Origin: Bacteroidales bacterium
GTDB lineage: Bacteria; Bacteroidota; Bacteroidia; Bacteroidales; JAADJA01
Direction: 5' to 3'
DNA: 64,000 nt
Assembly (NCBI GenBank): GCA_020438105.1
Contig: JAGQVE010000016.1
Span: 17,910-81,909 of the forward strand
Shown: in pieces, positions 51,159 to 61,241 of the stretch
Layout: the number at the start of each line of letters is the position of its first letter
Position numbering within the stretch: position 1 is the first letter of the stretch
Program-made: the position numbers and the translations under genes
The notes under the pieces: model-generated
What the model saw: only the letters and a program-made list of their open reading frames with translations
Told to the model about the DNA's origin: nothing
Databases searched by the model: none

Positions 51159-53516
51159 TCAATTGATAAACAAAATTTTGGTCACCATTTTTTCGGTACC
51201 GGTATCATCAGTAACATAAACCAGGTAAACGCCCGACTGCACGCGGCGGCCAGTAAAATTGGTTCCCGGCCAAATTGCCTGCCCGCCTTCGGCGCGTCCG
51301 CTATATACCAGCGATCCGCTAATGTCGGTAACTTTAAAGTTGGCATTATTTACCAGCCCTTTAATAGCTATTGGTCCGGTGTATCCCGGTCGAACTGGGT
51401 TGGGATATGCGTAAACATCCGAGTTGGTTTTCCCTCCAACGGTGCTTGTTCCCTTAAAGGAAACGATGCCATCGGCCGTGCCAAAAAATACCTCACCGGT
51501 TACATTGTTGATCTCGATATCGGTAATATTATTAGAAAGAAGGGGACTGTTGTCAGTTGTAAAATGGTGTATCTCTTCCAGACCGTCAGCTGAAATAAGA
51601 TATACACCTGAACGGTCGGTGCCTATCCATTTATTGTTATTACCATCAACCGCAATGGCTGTTATGGTTTCAAATTCGAGTAAAATATCCGCCAGTCCGG
51701 TACCATCATTTCGTGGGATTAAAATGCGCTGTGCATCAAAACTATATTGTGAAAAAACGTTTTCCGGTGAGTAAATAACGGCAATTCCCTCATCGGTTCC
51801 TATCCACATCTCTCCGTCCAGATCTTCAGCTACACTATAAACCTTTGAACCAGGAATACCCCCGTTTCCCTGCGAACTCGAAAGGTGTTTCACATTATCA
51901 TCGGATGGGTTGTTTGGGGTGTCATTATCGTTAAAAACAATCAAATATCCCTGCCTCCACATGATCCATTTTTGACCATAACTGTCGATTATCAATTCAC
52001 CGATATCTTTTCCGCTGGACTGTGAGCCAAGATAGAAAGAACGCCAGGAAGATGAAGCACCTTCGTTGATTTTTACAGCTAAAATATTATTGGCTCCAGA
52101 GTTTGTCATCCAAAGGTTTCCATTGTTATCGAAGGCCAAACCTCCTATTTTACAAACCGGTGGACCTTGATTGGTTTTATACTCCAGCGAACTGTTCAAG
52201 GGTGAATAAATGGTATTGAAAGTATTATTATCAAACTCAATAAGACCCTGATACCATGACCCGATATATACCTGCTTTTTGTTATATGGGTTGATTTTAA
52301 CAGTTAACAGATCACGAATGCTGTCGAGGGGTTCGCACCCCTCTGAAATATTGTTGAATGATTTCCACGATCCGTTAACAAATGAAAATATATTTGACCT
52401 TTTCCAAAGGTTGCCCCAGCTTAAGTCTCTGCCACCAGGAACAACCCACAAATCTTCACCTTCCATATCCATTGCATAAACTTCCGACAGGGCAGGCCCG
52501 TTGGGATAATAGAATGAAAAATTGGCATAACCGATTTCAAAAGCAAGTCCGGCTCTTTCATCAGCAATCCACAATCCTGAATTATCAAAATCCACATCTC
52601 TGGGAACCGGTGACGAGGAGCCATAGGTCCAGATTACATTGTCAGTATTAAGATCGACATCATAAATCCTTACGGAATACCGCTGAACAACATGAAATTT
52701 ATTATCTAAAACTTTAATGGCCCAAACATCATTATTACTGCTGAATTCTTCGGGTTTTTCCCATACATCATTACGTTTTGCCATCACGGTATCATTTCCC
52801 CATTCATCCGAATATTTTGAGGTTACCAGGACATTTTGATACCATGCAATGTGGCTGTATTTTTCGTTGGGTTCGGGCAGTGTTTCATCTTTCGACCAGG
52901 CGCCAAAATAGGCCAGGTTTGGATCAGATCTGTCGGCAAAGTAAATTCCTTCATCGGTAGCTGCAAAAAACTGATTGTCGCTAAATGTGAGCGAGTTTAC
53001 CTTTAAGTGCGATCCATTTGGCCCGATATACCAGGTATCTTTAACCTCTTCCTTTTCAAGGTCAATTACTACTATTCCAAAACCACAGGAGAGATAAACC
53101 AGGTTGTCGATAAAAATCATTTCGTTGATGGCCCTTTCTTCAGGTGTGATTGCACTGCTGGAAAGGATGTCGGGCATGTTGATAATCGTGTTTCCTTTGA
53201 TCAGGTCGATGTTGGTATTTTGATAAGCAACAACCAGGGTGCGTACCTGCGTATTGTATCCGATTTTTGAAATGCCTATATCCGACAAACCTTGAACGCG
53301 TGTTAAGCGGTTCAGGCTGTTATCTGCCTTGTCGAAATAAAAAATCCCATATTCAGTTGCGCAATAAACGCGTTCATTATTTGAAGCTACCGATATGGCA
53401 CTTTGGTAGGGTAAATGATCACGCCATTCGCCTATGGCAATTTCCTGGGCCGGCAGGAGTTGAGTGAATAAAAGAGATATTAAAAGTATGAGGGTAAAAT
53501 TCGCCTTAATATTCAT
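51159..53516 (-). CDS. porZ: PorZ-like type IX secretion system protein
   Basis: A 785-residue exported protein, close to the roughly 776 residues of Porphyromonas PorZ. Signal peptide MNIKANFTLILLISLLFTQLLPAQ is followed by the characteristic IGEWRDHLPYQSAISVA and two seven-bladed beta-propeller-like domains of two-component-regulator-propeller repeats (RVYCATEYGIFYFDKADNSL, GEMWIGTDEGIAVI, NNKWIGTDRSGVYLIS). The last about 90 residues form a T9SS-like C-terminal domain (VYAYPNPVRPGYTGPIAIKGL ... RVQSGVYLVYVTDD). PorZ works in the attachment complex with PorU, delivering A-LPS for cargo anchoring. It sits directly upstream of recO. Confidence 0.85.
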   Translation of the reverse strand: MNIKANFTLILLISLLFTQLLPAQEIAIGEWRDHLPYQSAISVASNNERVYCATEYGIFYFDKADNSLNRLTRVQGLSDIGISKIGYNTQVRTLVVAYQNTNIDLIKGNTIINMPDILSSSAITPEERAINEMIFIDNLVYLSCGFGIVVIDLEKEEVKDTWYIGPNGSHLKVNSLTFSDNQFFAATDEGIYFADRSDPNLAYFGAWSKDETLPEPNEKYSHIAWYQNVLVTSKYSDEWGNDTVMAKRNDVWEKPEEFSSNNDVWAIKVLDNKFHVVQRYSVRIYDVDLNTDNVIWTYGSSSPVPRDVDFDNSGLWIADERAGLAFEIGYANFSFYYPNGPALSEVYAMDMEGEDLWVVPGGRDLSWGNLWKRSNIFSFVNGSWKSFNNISEGCEPLDSIRDLLTVKINPYNKKQVYIGSWYQGLIEFDNNTFNTIYSPLNSSLEYKTNQGPPVCKIGGLAFDNNGNLWMTNSGANNILAVKINEGASSSWRSFYLGSQSSGKDIGELIIDSYGQKWIMWRQGYLIVFNDNDTPNNPSDDNVKHLSSSQGNGGIPGSKVYSVAEDLDGEMWIGTDEGIAVIYSPENVFSQYSFDAQRILIPRNDGTGLADILLEFETITAIAVDGNNNKWIGTDRSGVYLISADGLEEIHHFTTDNSPLLSNNITDIEINNVTGEVFFGTADGIVSFKGTSTVGGKTNSDVYAYPNPVRPGYTGPIAIKGLVNNANFKVTDISGSLVYSGRAEGGQAIWPGTNFTGRRVQSGVYLVYVTDDTGTEKMVTKILFIN

Positions 53517-53601
53517 ATTTTTCGGGATAAAAATGTAAAGTAAAAAACTCGATTTTTTAAGATTTATTTTATCTGAAAATCAATCGGTAAAAATAATTAA
53601 A

Positions 53602-55317
53602 TCATTCTTTCCAGTCACCGTTATCTTTTATCAATTCAATAAGCGCTCCTACTGCCTCATTTTCAGCGATCCCGATTTTCATGATCTTTTTGCCTTTATA
53701 AAGCGTGATTTTACCACGCCCGGCACCAACATATCCATAATCGGCATCAGCCATTTCGCCCGGACCATTTACGCAGCATCCCATTACGCCAATTTTGATC
53801 CCTTTCAAATGATTTGTTTTGCCTTTGATCTCCTGCAGCGTTTGCTGAATATTGAACAAGGTTCTGCCACAAGAAGGACATGCGATGTATTCGGTTTTTG
53901 AAATGCGCGATCTTGTGGCTTGCAAAATGCCAAATGCGATTTCTGAAAGCTTTACCTCATCTGTGGTTTTGGAACTTAACCAGATTCCATCAGCCAGGCC
54001 GTCCACCAGAAAGTAACCCATGTCCGATGACGCTTTTAAAAGCATTTCCCCGGTTTCGTTATATCCATAACTCTTTTTCAGAATCACAGGAGCCCGATGA
54101 TTGTTTTTATCCAGTTCATGAAACCATTCATAAATGTTATTTAACCTATTAACTTTATCCAGGCTGAAAATGATAGGTGCCTGAACTGGGTTGGTGCCCA
54201 GGTAATTTTTTATGGCATTTAATGAATCGATAAACACAGGTTTTATTTTGAATTGGGAGGTAGTAGATTCAAAAAGGCCGGTATTCAAATTAAAAAGATA
54301 ATCCGGTGAATAATCCCGGTGGTAGTCAACTGAAATTGCTGAAGTATTCAAAATTACAACGGGAACCTGTTCTCCACCCATCAAATCAATCTTTTCTGTT
54401 TTTCTTCGTACATAGTTTAGGGGATCAAAGGGCAATTTAACCTCTTCGGATTCAGGGTTTTTTCTTCGTCTCTGATTGGCCCTCTTTACCAAACTTAAAG
54501 CTACAGGAATTTCAAACTCAGGCTCTTCAGTGAGCGATACACGAATGGTGTCTCCAATTCCATCCTCAAGCAAAGGTGCTATCCCGGCTGCTGATTTCAT
54601 CCTTCCGTCTTCAGCATCACCGGCTTCTGTTACCCCCAGATGGATGGGATAGTTCATATTTTCTTCCTGCATCCGTTTTGCCAAAAGCCGGTTGGCTTGC
54701 ACCATCACCCTCACATTGCTGGCTTTCATGCTTAATATAATTTCCCTGAAATCAAATTCCTCACAGATTTTGATGAATTCCATAGCCGATTCTACCATGC
54801 CTTTGGGTGTGTCGCCGTATTTTAATAGGATCCGCTCCGACAAGGAACCATGATTACTACCAATGCGCATGGCTACTTTGTGTTTTTTACATAACTCTAT
54901 CAGGGGTTTAAGCTTTGTTCGGATGTTTTTCAGCTCAGCATGATATTCTTCATCGGTAAAATTTAATCTGCCTTTTTTGCGGTCGGTATAGTTACCGGGG
55001 TTGATCCTTACTTTTTCAACATATTGAGCAGCTATTTCAGCGGCCTGTGGTTTATAATGAATATCGGCAATGATGGGTGTTTCGTATCCCTGTTTACGCA
55101 GGACATCTTTGATTACTTTCAGATGCTCAGCCTCCTTAACGCCGGGAGCGGTGATGCGCACCAATTCACATCCGGCTTCAATCATGCGGATGGATTGCGC
55201 TACGGTGGCTTCCGTATCGAGTGTATTGGTGGAAGTCATGGACTGTACCCGAACCGGGTTGTCGCCTCCAATAGCCAGATTACCAACTTTTACAACTTTT
55301 GATTTAAAATTTGTCAT
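53602..55317 (-). CDS. ispG: 4-hydroxy-3-methylbut-2-enyl diphosphate synthase (long form)
   Basis: Iron-sulfur enzyme of the MEP isoprenoid pathway, converting MEcPP to HMBPP. The 571-residue protein has the N-terminal TIM barrel (VRVQSMTSTNTLDTEATVAQ, HYKPQAAEIAAQYVEKVRINPGN, IGSNHGSLSERIL), a Bacteroidota/plant-type inserted domain (about 280-465), and the C-terminal reductase domain with cluster ligands in ACPSCGRTLFN and VMGCCVNGPGEMADADYGYVGAGRGKI. The inserted domain explains the length above the roughly 370 residues of E. coli IspG. A -7-like TAATTTTG is at 55330-55323. Confidence 0.97.
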   Translation of the reverse strand: MTNFKSKVVKVGNLAIGGDNPVRVQSMTSTNTLDTEATVAQSIRMIEAGCELVRITAPGVKEAEHLKVIKDVLRKQGYETPIIADIHYKPQAAEIAAQYVEKVRINPGNYTDRKKGRLNFTDEEYHAELKNIRTKLKPLIELCKKHKVAMRIGSNHGSLSERILLKYGDTPKGMVESAMEFIKICEEFDFREIILSMKASNVRVMVQANRLLAKRMQEENMNYPIHLGVTEAGDAEDGRMKSAAGIAPLLEDGIGDTIRVSLTEEPEFEIPVALSLVKRANQRRRKNPESEEVKLPFDPLNYVRRKTEKIDLMGGEQVPVVILNTSAISVDYHRDYSPDYLFNLNTGLFESTTSQFKIKPVFIDSLNAIKNYLGTNPVQAPIIFSLDKVNRLNNIYEWFHELDKNNHRAPVILKKSYGYNETGEMLLKASSDMGYFLVDGLADGIWLSSKTTDEVKLSEIAFGILQATRSRISKTEYIACPSCGRTLFNIQQTLQEIKGKTNHLKGIKIGVMGCCVNGPGEMADADYGYVGAGRGKITLYKGKKIMKIGIAENEAVGALIELIKDNGDWKE

Positions 55318-55381
55318 AACTGCAAAATTACTACAACAATTGCAGTAGACGGTTGTTTGAAAAATTTATGATTCCAATGGG

Positions 55382-56734
55382 TTATCTTGTAATGATAAAC
55401 TTTTTGGTTATGCTTGAGTTTTCATTTATGACTTGCAGAAAATAAATTCCAGGATTATAATCGGATACATCATGCTGCACTATTCCCGGGGAAGTTTCAC
55501 TCCAGCTTTCTATGGATTTGCCGTTGCTATCCAAAATATTACAATGAATGCTGGCTGATTGATTCACAGGGATCTTGATATTGAGCTTTTCTTTAACAGG
55601 ATTTGGAAAAACTGCGATTTGCTGGTTTAACGTTGTATTTCTTATGCCCGATACGAAATCATCCAGGTCTATTTTTATGAGAAATAGCCGGTCGCTATCT
55701 CCCCAATTATAACAATACCCCGATACATAAAGATACTGATCTTGTATGATTGCTGAAGATGTAAAATAAACTTCATAATCATCAATGATTAAATCGTTGA
55801 TAAGGGATCCTTCACCATCAATTGAAACCACAAAAAGCTTATGATCTTCAAATCCGCAAGCCAGGATGGTGTCTTCTCCGTAGGTGTTTGTGGTAATGAA
55901 CCAGGAAGGAGAAATCTCAGAATAGGTTTTATTCCAGAGGAACTCACCCAACGAGTTGGTTTTAATGATATTGGCATAATAATAATAATTGATACTTTCA
56001 AAACCACCCAAAAAGAAGTCTCCATTCGGTGATTGATCTGCGCCATTTGAAATGCCTTCAAAATCATCATAAATAACATCGGTGATCAAATTACCATCCT
56101 GATCATATTCCAGAAAAATGCTGTGCATATACATGGCCATGCCATTGGAGCCTGTTGCAATAAATCCTCCCTCATTGCTTGAAGTCAGAAAATTGGTTTC
56201 ACCATATTCTGAAAGCACTGACCAAAGGATCTCACCTTCGGAATTGGTGCGCAAAAAATAGGTGGAAGTCGGAAGCAGAAAAACCCTTTGCATCGCTATA
56301 AAATCTCCGTTTTCGAGCTCAAGAAGACCAGAACATTCACTTCCATATTCTGCAGGAAATGTGGCACTCCACAGGGAGTCGCCCTGAGGATTGATCTTTA
56401 ATATGTTCGCATTAACTCCAAACTGATTTCCGATGATATAGTTCCCGTCAGACAATGCCGTAAACTTAATTCCCCGCATAGTTGAGTCACCTCCATAAGT
56501 TTTAGTCCATAGTGAATCACCGTTTTCATCTACAGCGAAAACCAGGAGATTATTTATTTCATCTGCATTGTCCATTGTTCCGGTGAGCAAAATGGTTCCG
56601 TCAGTTGTATGAATTATATCATTGGCTGATAAACCCGGCCCCAGGTTATAAGTTTTATGGAAAACGACAGATTGACCCATGGCAAATTGCATCAAAGCAA
56701 CTGCCATTGCAAAAAGGAGAATCCATTTTTTCAT
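55382..56734 (-). CDS. Secreted beta-propeller-like protein with T9SS sorting domain
   Basis: A 450-residue exported protein with signal peptide MKKWILLFAMAVALMQFAMGQ. Residues 25-360 hold repeats with phrases of the type GDSLWTKTYGG, GEILWSVLSE and GEFLWNKTYSE, typical of WD40-like/PQQ-like secreted Bacteroidota propellers. The last about 80 residues (IAVFPNPVKEKLNIKIP ... YNPGIYFLQVINENSSITKKFII) are a T9SS type A domain. The function is unknown; it is likely a cell-surface or released protein. Confidence 0.87.
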   Translation of the reverse strand: MKKWILLFAMAVALMQFAMGQSVVFHKTYNLGPGLSANDIIHTTDGTILLTGTMDNADEINNLLVFAVDENGDSLWTKTYGGDSTMRGIKFTALSDGNYIIGNQFGVNANILKINPQGDSLWSATFPAEYGSECSGLLELENGDFIAMQRVFLLPTSTYFLRTNSEGEILWSVLSEYGETNFLTSSNEGGFIATGSNGMAMYMHSIFLEYDQDGNLITDVIYDDFEGISNGADQSPNGDFFLGGFESINYYYYANIIKTNSLGEFLWNKTYSEISPSWFITTNTYGEDTILACGFEDHKLFVVSIDGEGSLINDLIIDDYEVYFTSSAIIQDQYLYVSGYCYNWGDSDRLFLIKIDLDDFVSGIRNTTLNQQIAVFPNPVKEKLNIKIPVNQSASIHCNILDSNGKSIESWSETSPGIVQHDVSDYNPGIYFLQVINENSSITKKFIITR

Positions 56735-56776
56735 GACATTTGATTTTAGAATTAAAGGCTTTTAAAATTAAACAAT

Positions 56777-59194
56777 TTATTCCTTATTCTTTACATATTT
56801 ATCCAGCCATTCATTCATTTCCCATAGCATGTGCAGGATTGATTCTTCAGCACGATATCCGTGGCTTTCATGAGGAAGCATTACCAGGCGGGCAGTTCCG
56901 CCAAGCCCTTTCATGGCTGCAAACATGCGTTCGCTTTGCATGGGAAATGTTCCTGAGTTATTATCGGCCTCACCATGGATCATCAGCAGAGGCTCATTGA
57001 TTTTATCGGCATGCATAAAGGGCGACATTTCATAGTATATCTCCGGGGCATCCCAGTAAGTTCTTTCTTCAGCCTGGAAGCCAAAGGGTGTCAGCGTTCT
57101 GTTGTAAGCGCCGCTTCTTGCAATTCCGGCAGCAAACAGGTCGGAATGAGCCAACAGATTGGCCGTCATAAATGCGCCATAGCTGTGACCACCAATGGCA
57201 ACCCTTTCCGGATCACCCACACCCATCTCGTCCAGCTTGTCGATAGCAGCTTTGGCATTCATCACCAGTTGCTCACGAAAAGTGTCATTGGGTTCTTCAT
57301 CACCTTCGCCCACTACCGGCATGCTGGGATCGTCAAAAACAGCATATCCCTGAGTTATAAAATAGAGTGGCGACCACCAGCCCAAGCGAATGAATTCATA
57401 GGGAGAGCCCTGAACCTGACCGGCGGCATCCGAACTTTTAAACTCCGCCGGGTATGCCCACATAATTACCGGCAATGGCCCCTCTTCTTTAGTATAACCA
57501 ACGGGTAAATAAAGGTCGCCTTTCAAATCCAGCCCATCTTCACGTTTATATTGAACCACCTGCTTTTCAACGCCTTTAAGTGCCGGATAGGGATCTTCAA
57601 AGAAAGTAAGTTGATTGAGCCTGCCTTTTTTCATATCCCGTAAAAAGTAGTTGGGTGGCTCTTCTTTTGATTCACGTCGACTGATCACCAGCATATCCTT
57701 CAGGTTGATGATTTGGTAAGGGTATTCATAATAAGGAGCTTCGGAGCGCCATAGTTCTTTGGTTTTGCCAGTTTTAATATTGAATTCTCTCACAAAAGGT
57801 CGATTTCCTTCACGTGAAGCTCCCGTTCCGATCAAATACAGATTATTTCCTGAATTGTCAGTTAATAATACCTCTTCACCATATTCATTTTGATGAGTTT
57901 GGAAATTACCAGGATCGTTGTAAGCATCTTCGTAAGAACGTTCTGAAATAACTGTTTTGCTTTCCGGATTACCCGGCATAAATACACTGGTAATTAATTG
58001 CCGGGTATTCCACCACCATTCATAGGCAATGGCAAGTTCATCCGTGCCCCAGGTAACTCCTCCTGATCGCAAACTGAATGGAATATCACTCTGCTTTTCG
58101 CCGTTGAACGGAGCTTCCAAATAAAATGCCCGGTCACGAATATCAGTTTCAATGTTGGGGTCGCCTTCATCCTGGGCTTCCACCCAATACAGTGTAGCAG
58201 GCTTATCGGCTCGCCAGGTAAAATTGCGGGGGCCGGTCCGGACTGCTCCAAAACCTTTGGGGATATTTTCTGACACGGGGATGTCAGCAATTACTTTTAC
58301 CAGTTTGGCATCCATATCATACACCGCTGCTTGCTGGGCAAAGCGGCTATAAGGTACAATATATGAGAAGGGGCGTTCAATGCGAGTTATGAAAATATAT
58401 TGCTTGTCGGGAGAGGGTGATAACTGACTAAAAATTCCCGGCTCTCCAAAAGCCTTACTTTCCGATGTTTTGAGGTTAATAAGGTATAACTGCGATGTGG
58501 CGTAATAATCAAACAAGGATTCGTCATAAGGATTTTGAAGCAGATCCTGGTAGGTTCGTACCGGCGCTTTTTTACCGGCACTTTCCTGAATTACAGGCCC
58601 TGCAGGGGCGAGTGGTTTTTCGGGTGCATCTCCCCTGTCAGGCAACACAGCTTTGTAGAGCAATTTACCGCTGCCAATCCACTGGTAAGGACGGCCTCCC
58701 ATTGCATCATTGATGATGGCTTCGGTAAGTTTTTTTGCATTTCCATCATTGATGGTGGCAATCCATAGCTCAATTCCATCCATTTTATTAATTGTAAAAA
58801 CAATTTTTTCACCATTTGGCGACCAGCTTACGTTTTCAATTTGAGCTTTTTCGGGGAGGCCTGTAACAGCCACTTCACGACCATTTAAAACACTTTTAAA
58901 AACCATGTTGCGGTAGCTTGAAGATCGGCTGGGACCGTTAGTACGTGGATTGATACGTAATCCGGCAATTCTTAATTCAGGCTGGGCAAGTTCCTCAATA
59001 GAAGGAAAACCGGCACGTTCAAGCAAAGCCATCCAGGTGCCTTCGGGATTAATTGAAACAGCAGGTGTAAGCGGCGCCTGAACCAAATCTGCTATGGCTT
59101 TTGGCGGAACCTGATATACCAGGTCGTTTTGTGCATTTAAACAATTTGAAATTAAAATAAAGGATAACAATGCGCACAGGGTCAGATTTTTCAT
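56777..59194 (-). CDS. Exported S9 (prolyl oligopeptidase-family) peptidase
   Basis: An 805-residue serine peptidase with signal peptide MKNLTLCALLSFILISNCLNAQ. Residues 30-530 form a beta-propeller (VSWSPNGEKIVFTINKMDGIELWIATI) and the C-terminal 270 residues an alpha/beta hydrolase. The nucleophile is Ser671 in GGHSYGAFMTANL; the acid is in IHGEADNNSGTFP and the base His in LPHESHGYR. It belongs to the S9B/S9D-like secreted peptidases, probably cleaving peptides after Pro or Ala in the periplasm. With the POT transporter at 9.9 kb it suggests peptide scavenging. Confidence 0.93.
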   Translation of the reverse strand: MKNLTLCALLSFILISNCLNAQNDLVYQVPPKAIADLVQAPLTPAVSINPEGTWMALLERAGFPSIEELAQPELRIAGLRINPRTNGPSRSSSYRNMVFKSVLNGREVAVTGLPEKAQIENVSWSPNGEKIVFTINKMDGIELWIATINDGNAKKLTEAIINDAMGGRPYQWIGSGKLLYKAVLPDRGDAPEKPLAPAGPVIQESAGKKAPVRTYQDLLQNPYDESLFDYYATSQLYLINLKTSESKAFGEPGIFSQLSPSPDKQYIFITRIERPFSYIVPYSRFAQQAAVYDMDAKLVKVIADIPVSENIPKGFGAVRTGPRNFTWRADKPATLYWVEAQDEGDPNIETDIRDRAFYLEAPFNGEKQSDIPFSLRSGGVTWGTDELAIAYEWWWNTRQLITSVFMPGNPESKTVISERSYEDAYNDPGNFQTHQNEYGEEVLLTDNSGNNLYLIGTGASREGNRPFVREFNIKTGKTKELWRSEAPYYEYPYQIINLKDMLVISRRESKEEPPNYFLRDMKKGRLNQLTFFEDPYPALKGVEKQVVQYKREDGLDLKGDLYLPVGYTKEEGPLPVIMWAYPAEFKSSDAAGQVQGSPYEFIRLGWWSPLYFITQGYAVFDDPSMPVVGEGDEEPNDTFREQLVMNAKAAIDKLDEMGVGDPERVAIGGHSYGAFMTANLLAHSDLFAAGIARSGAYNRTLTPFGFQAEERTYWDAPEIYYEMSPFMHADKINEPLLMIHGEADNNSGTFPMQSERMFAAMKGLGGTARLVMLPHESHGYRAEESILHMLWEMNEWLDKYVKNKE

Positions 59195-59498
59195 AGGTCA
59201 GTTTTTATTTTGTGTCGGATAAATTTAATCAAATTTATAATCAAGCAACTTAAATATTAACCATCAAACGTGAGGATTGTTAAGCCCCGGGCGTATTATT
59301 ATCCATTAAACTTTTAATGGACTGCACTTTTGCATTATGATTAACTTTGGTTATAGTTATCTCTGAATAAGTTGGCTATATCAGTATCTGTATTGGGTGA
59401 TTTATAATTTCGGCAACTAACCGAACCAAGGGTTCTTTTCTTCGTATGGTATAACTGGTTTCTAAAAATATGTGGGAAAGTAACAATCTGTCTGAATC
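59195..59498 (+). other. Intergenic region with an inverted repeat
   Basis: 304 bases between divergent genes (S9 peptidase minus, ATP-grasp plus). The clearest element is a perfect inverted repeat CCATTAAA-CT-TTTAATGG at 59303-59320. A -7-like TAACTTTG at 59342-59349 lacks a well-placed -33. No open reading frame or RNA gene is recognised. Confidence 0.5.
59303..59320. promoter_or_regulatory. Perfect inverted repeat, possible operator
   Basis: CCATTAAA (59303-59310) and TTTAATGG (59313-59320) are exact reverse complements separated by CT. It lies 22 bases before a -7-like TAACTTTG, so it could bind a dimeric regulator; it has no T-run and is not a terminator. Confidence 0.35.
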
Positions 59499-60545
59499 TT
59501 GAACAAGAAAATCAAACTTATTAGTGCCCTTTTTAAACGGGATCCTGAAAATAATAGTGTAATCCGGGTATTTTTTGATTTGATCAAATGGCTGGTGCTT
59601 AACCAAGGGAAACTTTATTATTTCTATGTTTTTGGCTTATATAAAAAAGGGAGTAAAATGGATGACTATATTTATCATCCGCAATTTGTAAAAATCCGAA
59701 AACAACTTGATACGGCTTATTTTTATCCCCTGCTTGAAGATAAATTTATTTTTGACACTTTTCTTAAAGGTTTAAATTTCCCTACTCCTGAGGTTGTTGG
59801 AATGATAGAAAATTATGAACTGTTTTTACACGGTAGTAATTCAAAAAAGCCCCTTGATGAAATTCTTAAACATGAAATGGATGTGTATTGTAAGTTGGTT
59901 TATTCGTGGGGTGGAAAAAATGTATTCAGGTTGCAGGTGGAAAATGGAACCTTGAAAATGAACGGAGAAATAACTTCTGTGGAACAATTTAAAAAGCAGG
60001 TTACAGGCGGAAAATATATTTTACAGGATACGATTGAACAGCATGATGAACTTAACAGAATGAATCCCTGGTGTGCAAATACCCTGCGGGTGATCACACT
60101 CACCAACGGAAGGGAGCCCTCAGTATTAGCGGCAATACTTAGAATTGGGATAAATCAGAATTTTGTTGATAATGCTTCCGGCGGCAATTTGCAATCGGGT
60201 GTGGGAATGGATAATAAGTTAAACTTTAAAGGCAGTCAGTGGGGTTATCCTCCCCGATTTTATTCCCATCATCCTGATTCAGGAATACCTATTGTTGGAT
60301 TCGAGGTGCCTTATATGGACGAAGTAAGGGATCTTTGTATAAATTTGCATAGAAACCTGAATTATTTTTTTGTTATTTCATGGGACATAGCCATCACTAA
60401 TACCGGACCTGTTGTTATTGAAGGGAACCCTGTACCTGACATAATGCCCATGCAAATGCAAAGTAAAGGATTCAAATCAGTGATAATGAAATATGCTGAT
60501 GAATTCAGAGATTATAAAGTGACGTTTGATACTGGTGCCCAATGA
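59499..60545 (+). CDS. Sugar-transfer-associated ATP-grasp protein
   Basis: A 348-residue cytoplasmic protein resembling the ATPgrasp_ST family (PF14397), found in capsule and exopolysaccharide loci. Landmarks are GKNVFRLQVENG, GGKYILQDTIEQHDELNRMNPWCANTLRVITL, and the ATP-grasp metal site near the end (SWDIAITNTGPVVIEGNPVPDIMPMQMQ). The start is the TTG at 59499, directly after an in-frame stop; the next ATG (59658) would cut into the conserved N-terminal region. The acyltransferase gene follows after 21 bases, so the pair probably modifies a surface glycan. Confidence 0.78.
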   Translation: MNKKIKLISALFKRDPENNSVIRVFFDLIKWLVLNQGKLYYFYVFGLYKKGSKMDDYIYHPQFVKIRKQLDTAYFYPLLEDKFIFDTFLKGLNFPTPEVVGMIENYELFLHGSNSKKPLDEILKHEMDVYCKLVYSWGGKNVFRLQVENGTLKMNGEITSVEQFKKQVTGGKYILQDTIEQHDELNRMNPWCANTLRVITLTNGREPSVLAAILRIGINQNFVDNASGGNLQSGVGMDNKLNFKGSQWGYPPRFYSHHPDSGIPIVGFEVPYMDEVRDLCINLHRNLNYFFVISWDIAITNTGPVVIEGNPVPDIMPMQMQSKGFKSVIMKYADEFRDYKVTFDTGAQ

Positions 60546-60566
60546 AAAAAATACCGGAGGTAAATA

Positions 60567-61238
60567 ATGACCCTGCAAGAATTGTTTAAAGCCATAACAT
60601 ATTTCAATCATAAAAGTATTTATTTCAATTTTAAATATTTTCCGTTCAGGCATGCCATTCGTTTTCCTGTTTTTGTGAGCTTTCGTACAAAGTTAATTTC
60701 TGCTAAAGGTTCAATACAAATTAATGGCCCTATAAAAACGGGCATGATACGAATTGGATATGGAGAGGTAGGTATTTTTGATAAAAAGTATCATAGGGTA
60801 TTATGGGAAGTTAGGGGTACCATTGTTTTCAATGGTGGCGCCCTCTTTAAATTCGGATCCAGGGTAAGTGTTGCTGAAAATGCAGAATTACGTATAGGCG
60901 ACGGCTTTCGTATTTCGCCCGATAGTTCTGTTATCTGTTACAAAAAAGTCAGCATCGGAAATAATGTTCGAATTTCATGGGAAACTATTTTAATGGACAA
61001 TGATTTCCACCTGATAAAAACAATGGATGGTAAATTACTTAACCCCACTTCAGATATTAAAATCGGGGATGATGTATGGATCGGGATGCGGACAACTATC
61101 CTGAAGGGCAGTAAGGTAGGTAACCAGGTGATTATTGGATCAGGAACATTGCTGAACAAAGCCATCCCCGGATCAAACCAGGTGATTGCCGGAAATCCTG
61201 CCAGGGTTATTAAAAAAGGGGTGCTGTGGGAGCCCTAA
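60567..61238 (+). CDS. Hexapeptide-repeat acyltransferase (LbH family)
   Basis: A 223-residue left-handed beta-helix O-acetyltransferase-like protein. Hexapeptide repeats occupy about 95-215 (AELRIGDGFRISPDSSVICYKKVSIGNNVRISWETILMDNDFH, then IKIGDDVWIGMRTTILKGSKVGNQVIIGSGTLL and VIAGNPARVIKKG). The DNDFH sequence takes the place of the DHDFH-type catalytic His loop of maltose/WbbJ acetyltransferases. It follows the ATP-grasp gene in the same direction and is convergent with the TPR gene, 3 bases apart. The acceptor sugar is unknown. Confidence 0.88.
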   Translation: MTLQELFKAITYFNHKSIYFNFKYFPFRHAIRFPVFVSFRTKLISAKGSIQINGPIKTGMIRIGYGEVGIFDKKYHRVLWEVRGTIVFNGGALFKFGSRVSVAENAELRIGDGFRISPDSSVICYKKVSIGNNVRISWETILMDNDFHLIKTMDGKLLNPTSDIKIGDDVWIGMRTTILKGSKVGNQVIIGSGTLLNKAIPGSNQVIAGNPARVIKKGVLWEP

Positions 61239-61241
61239 CAA

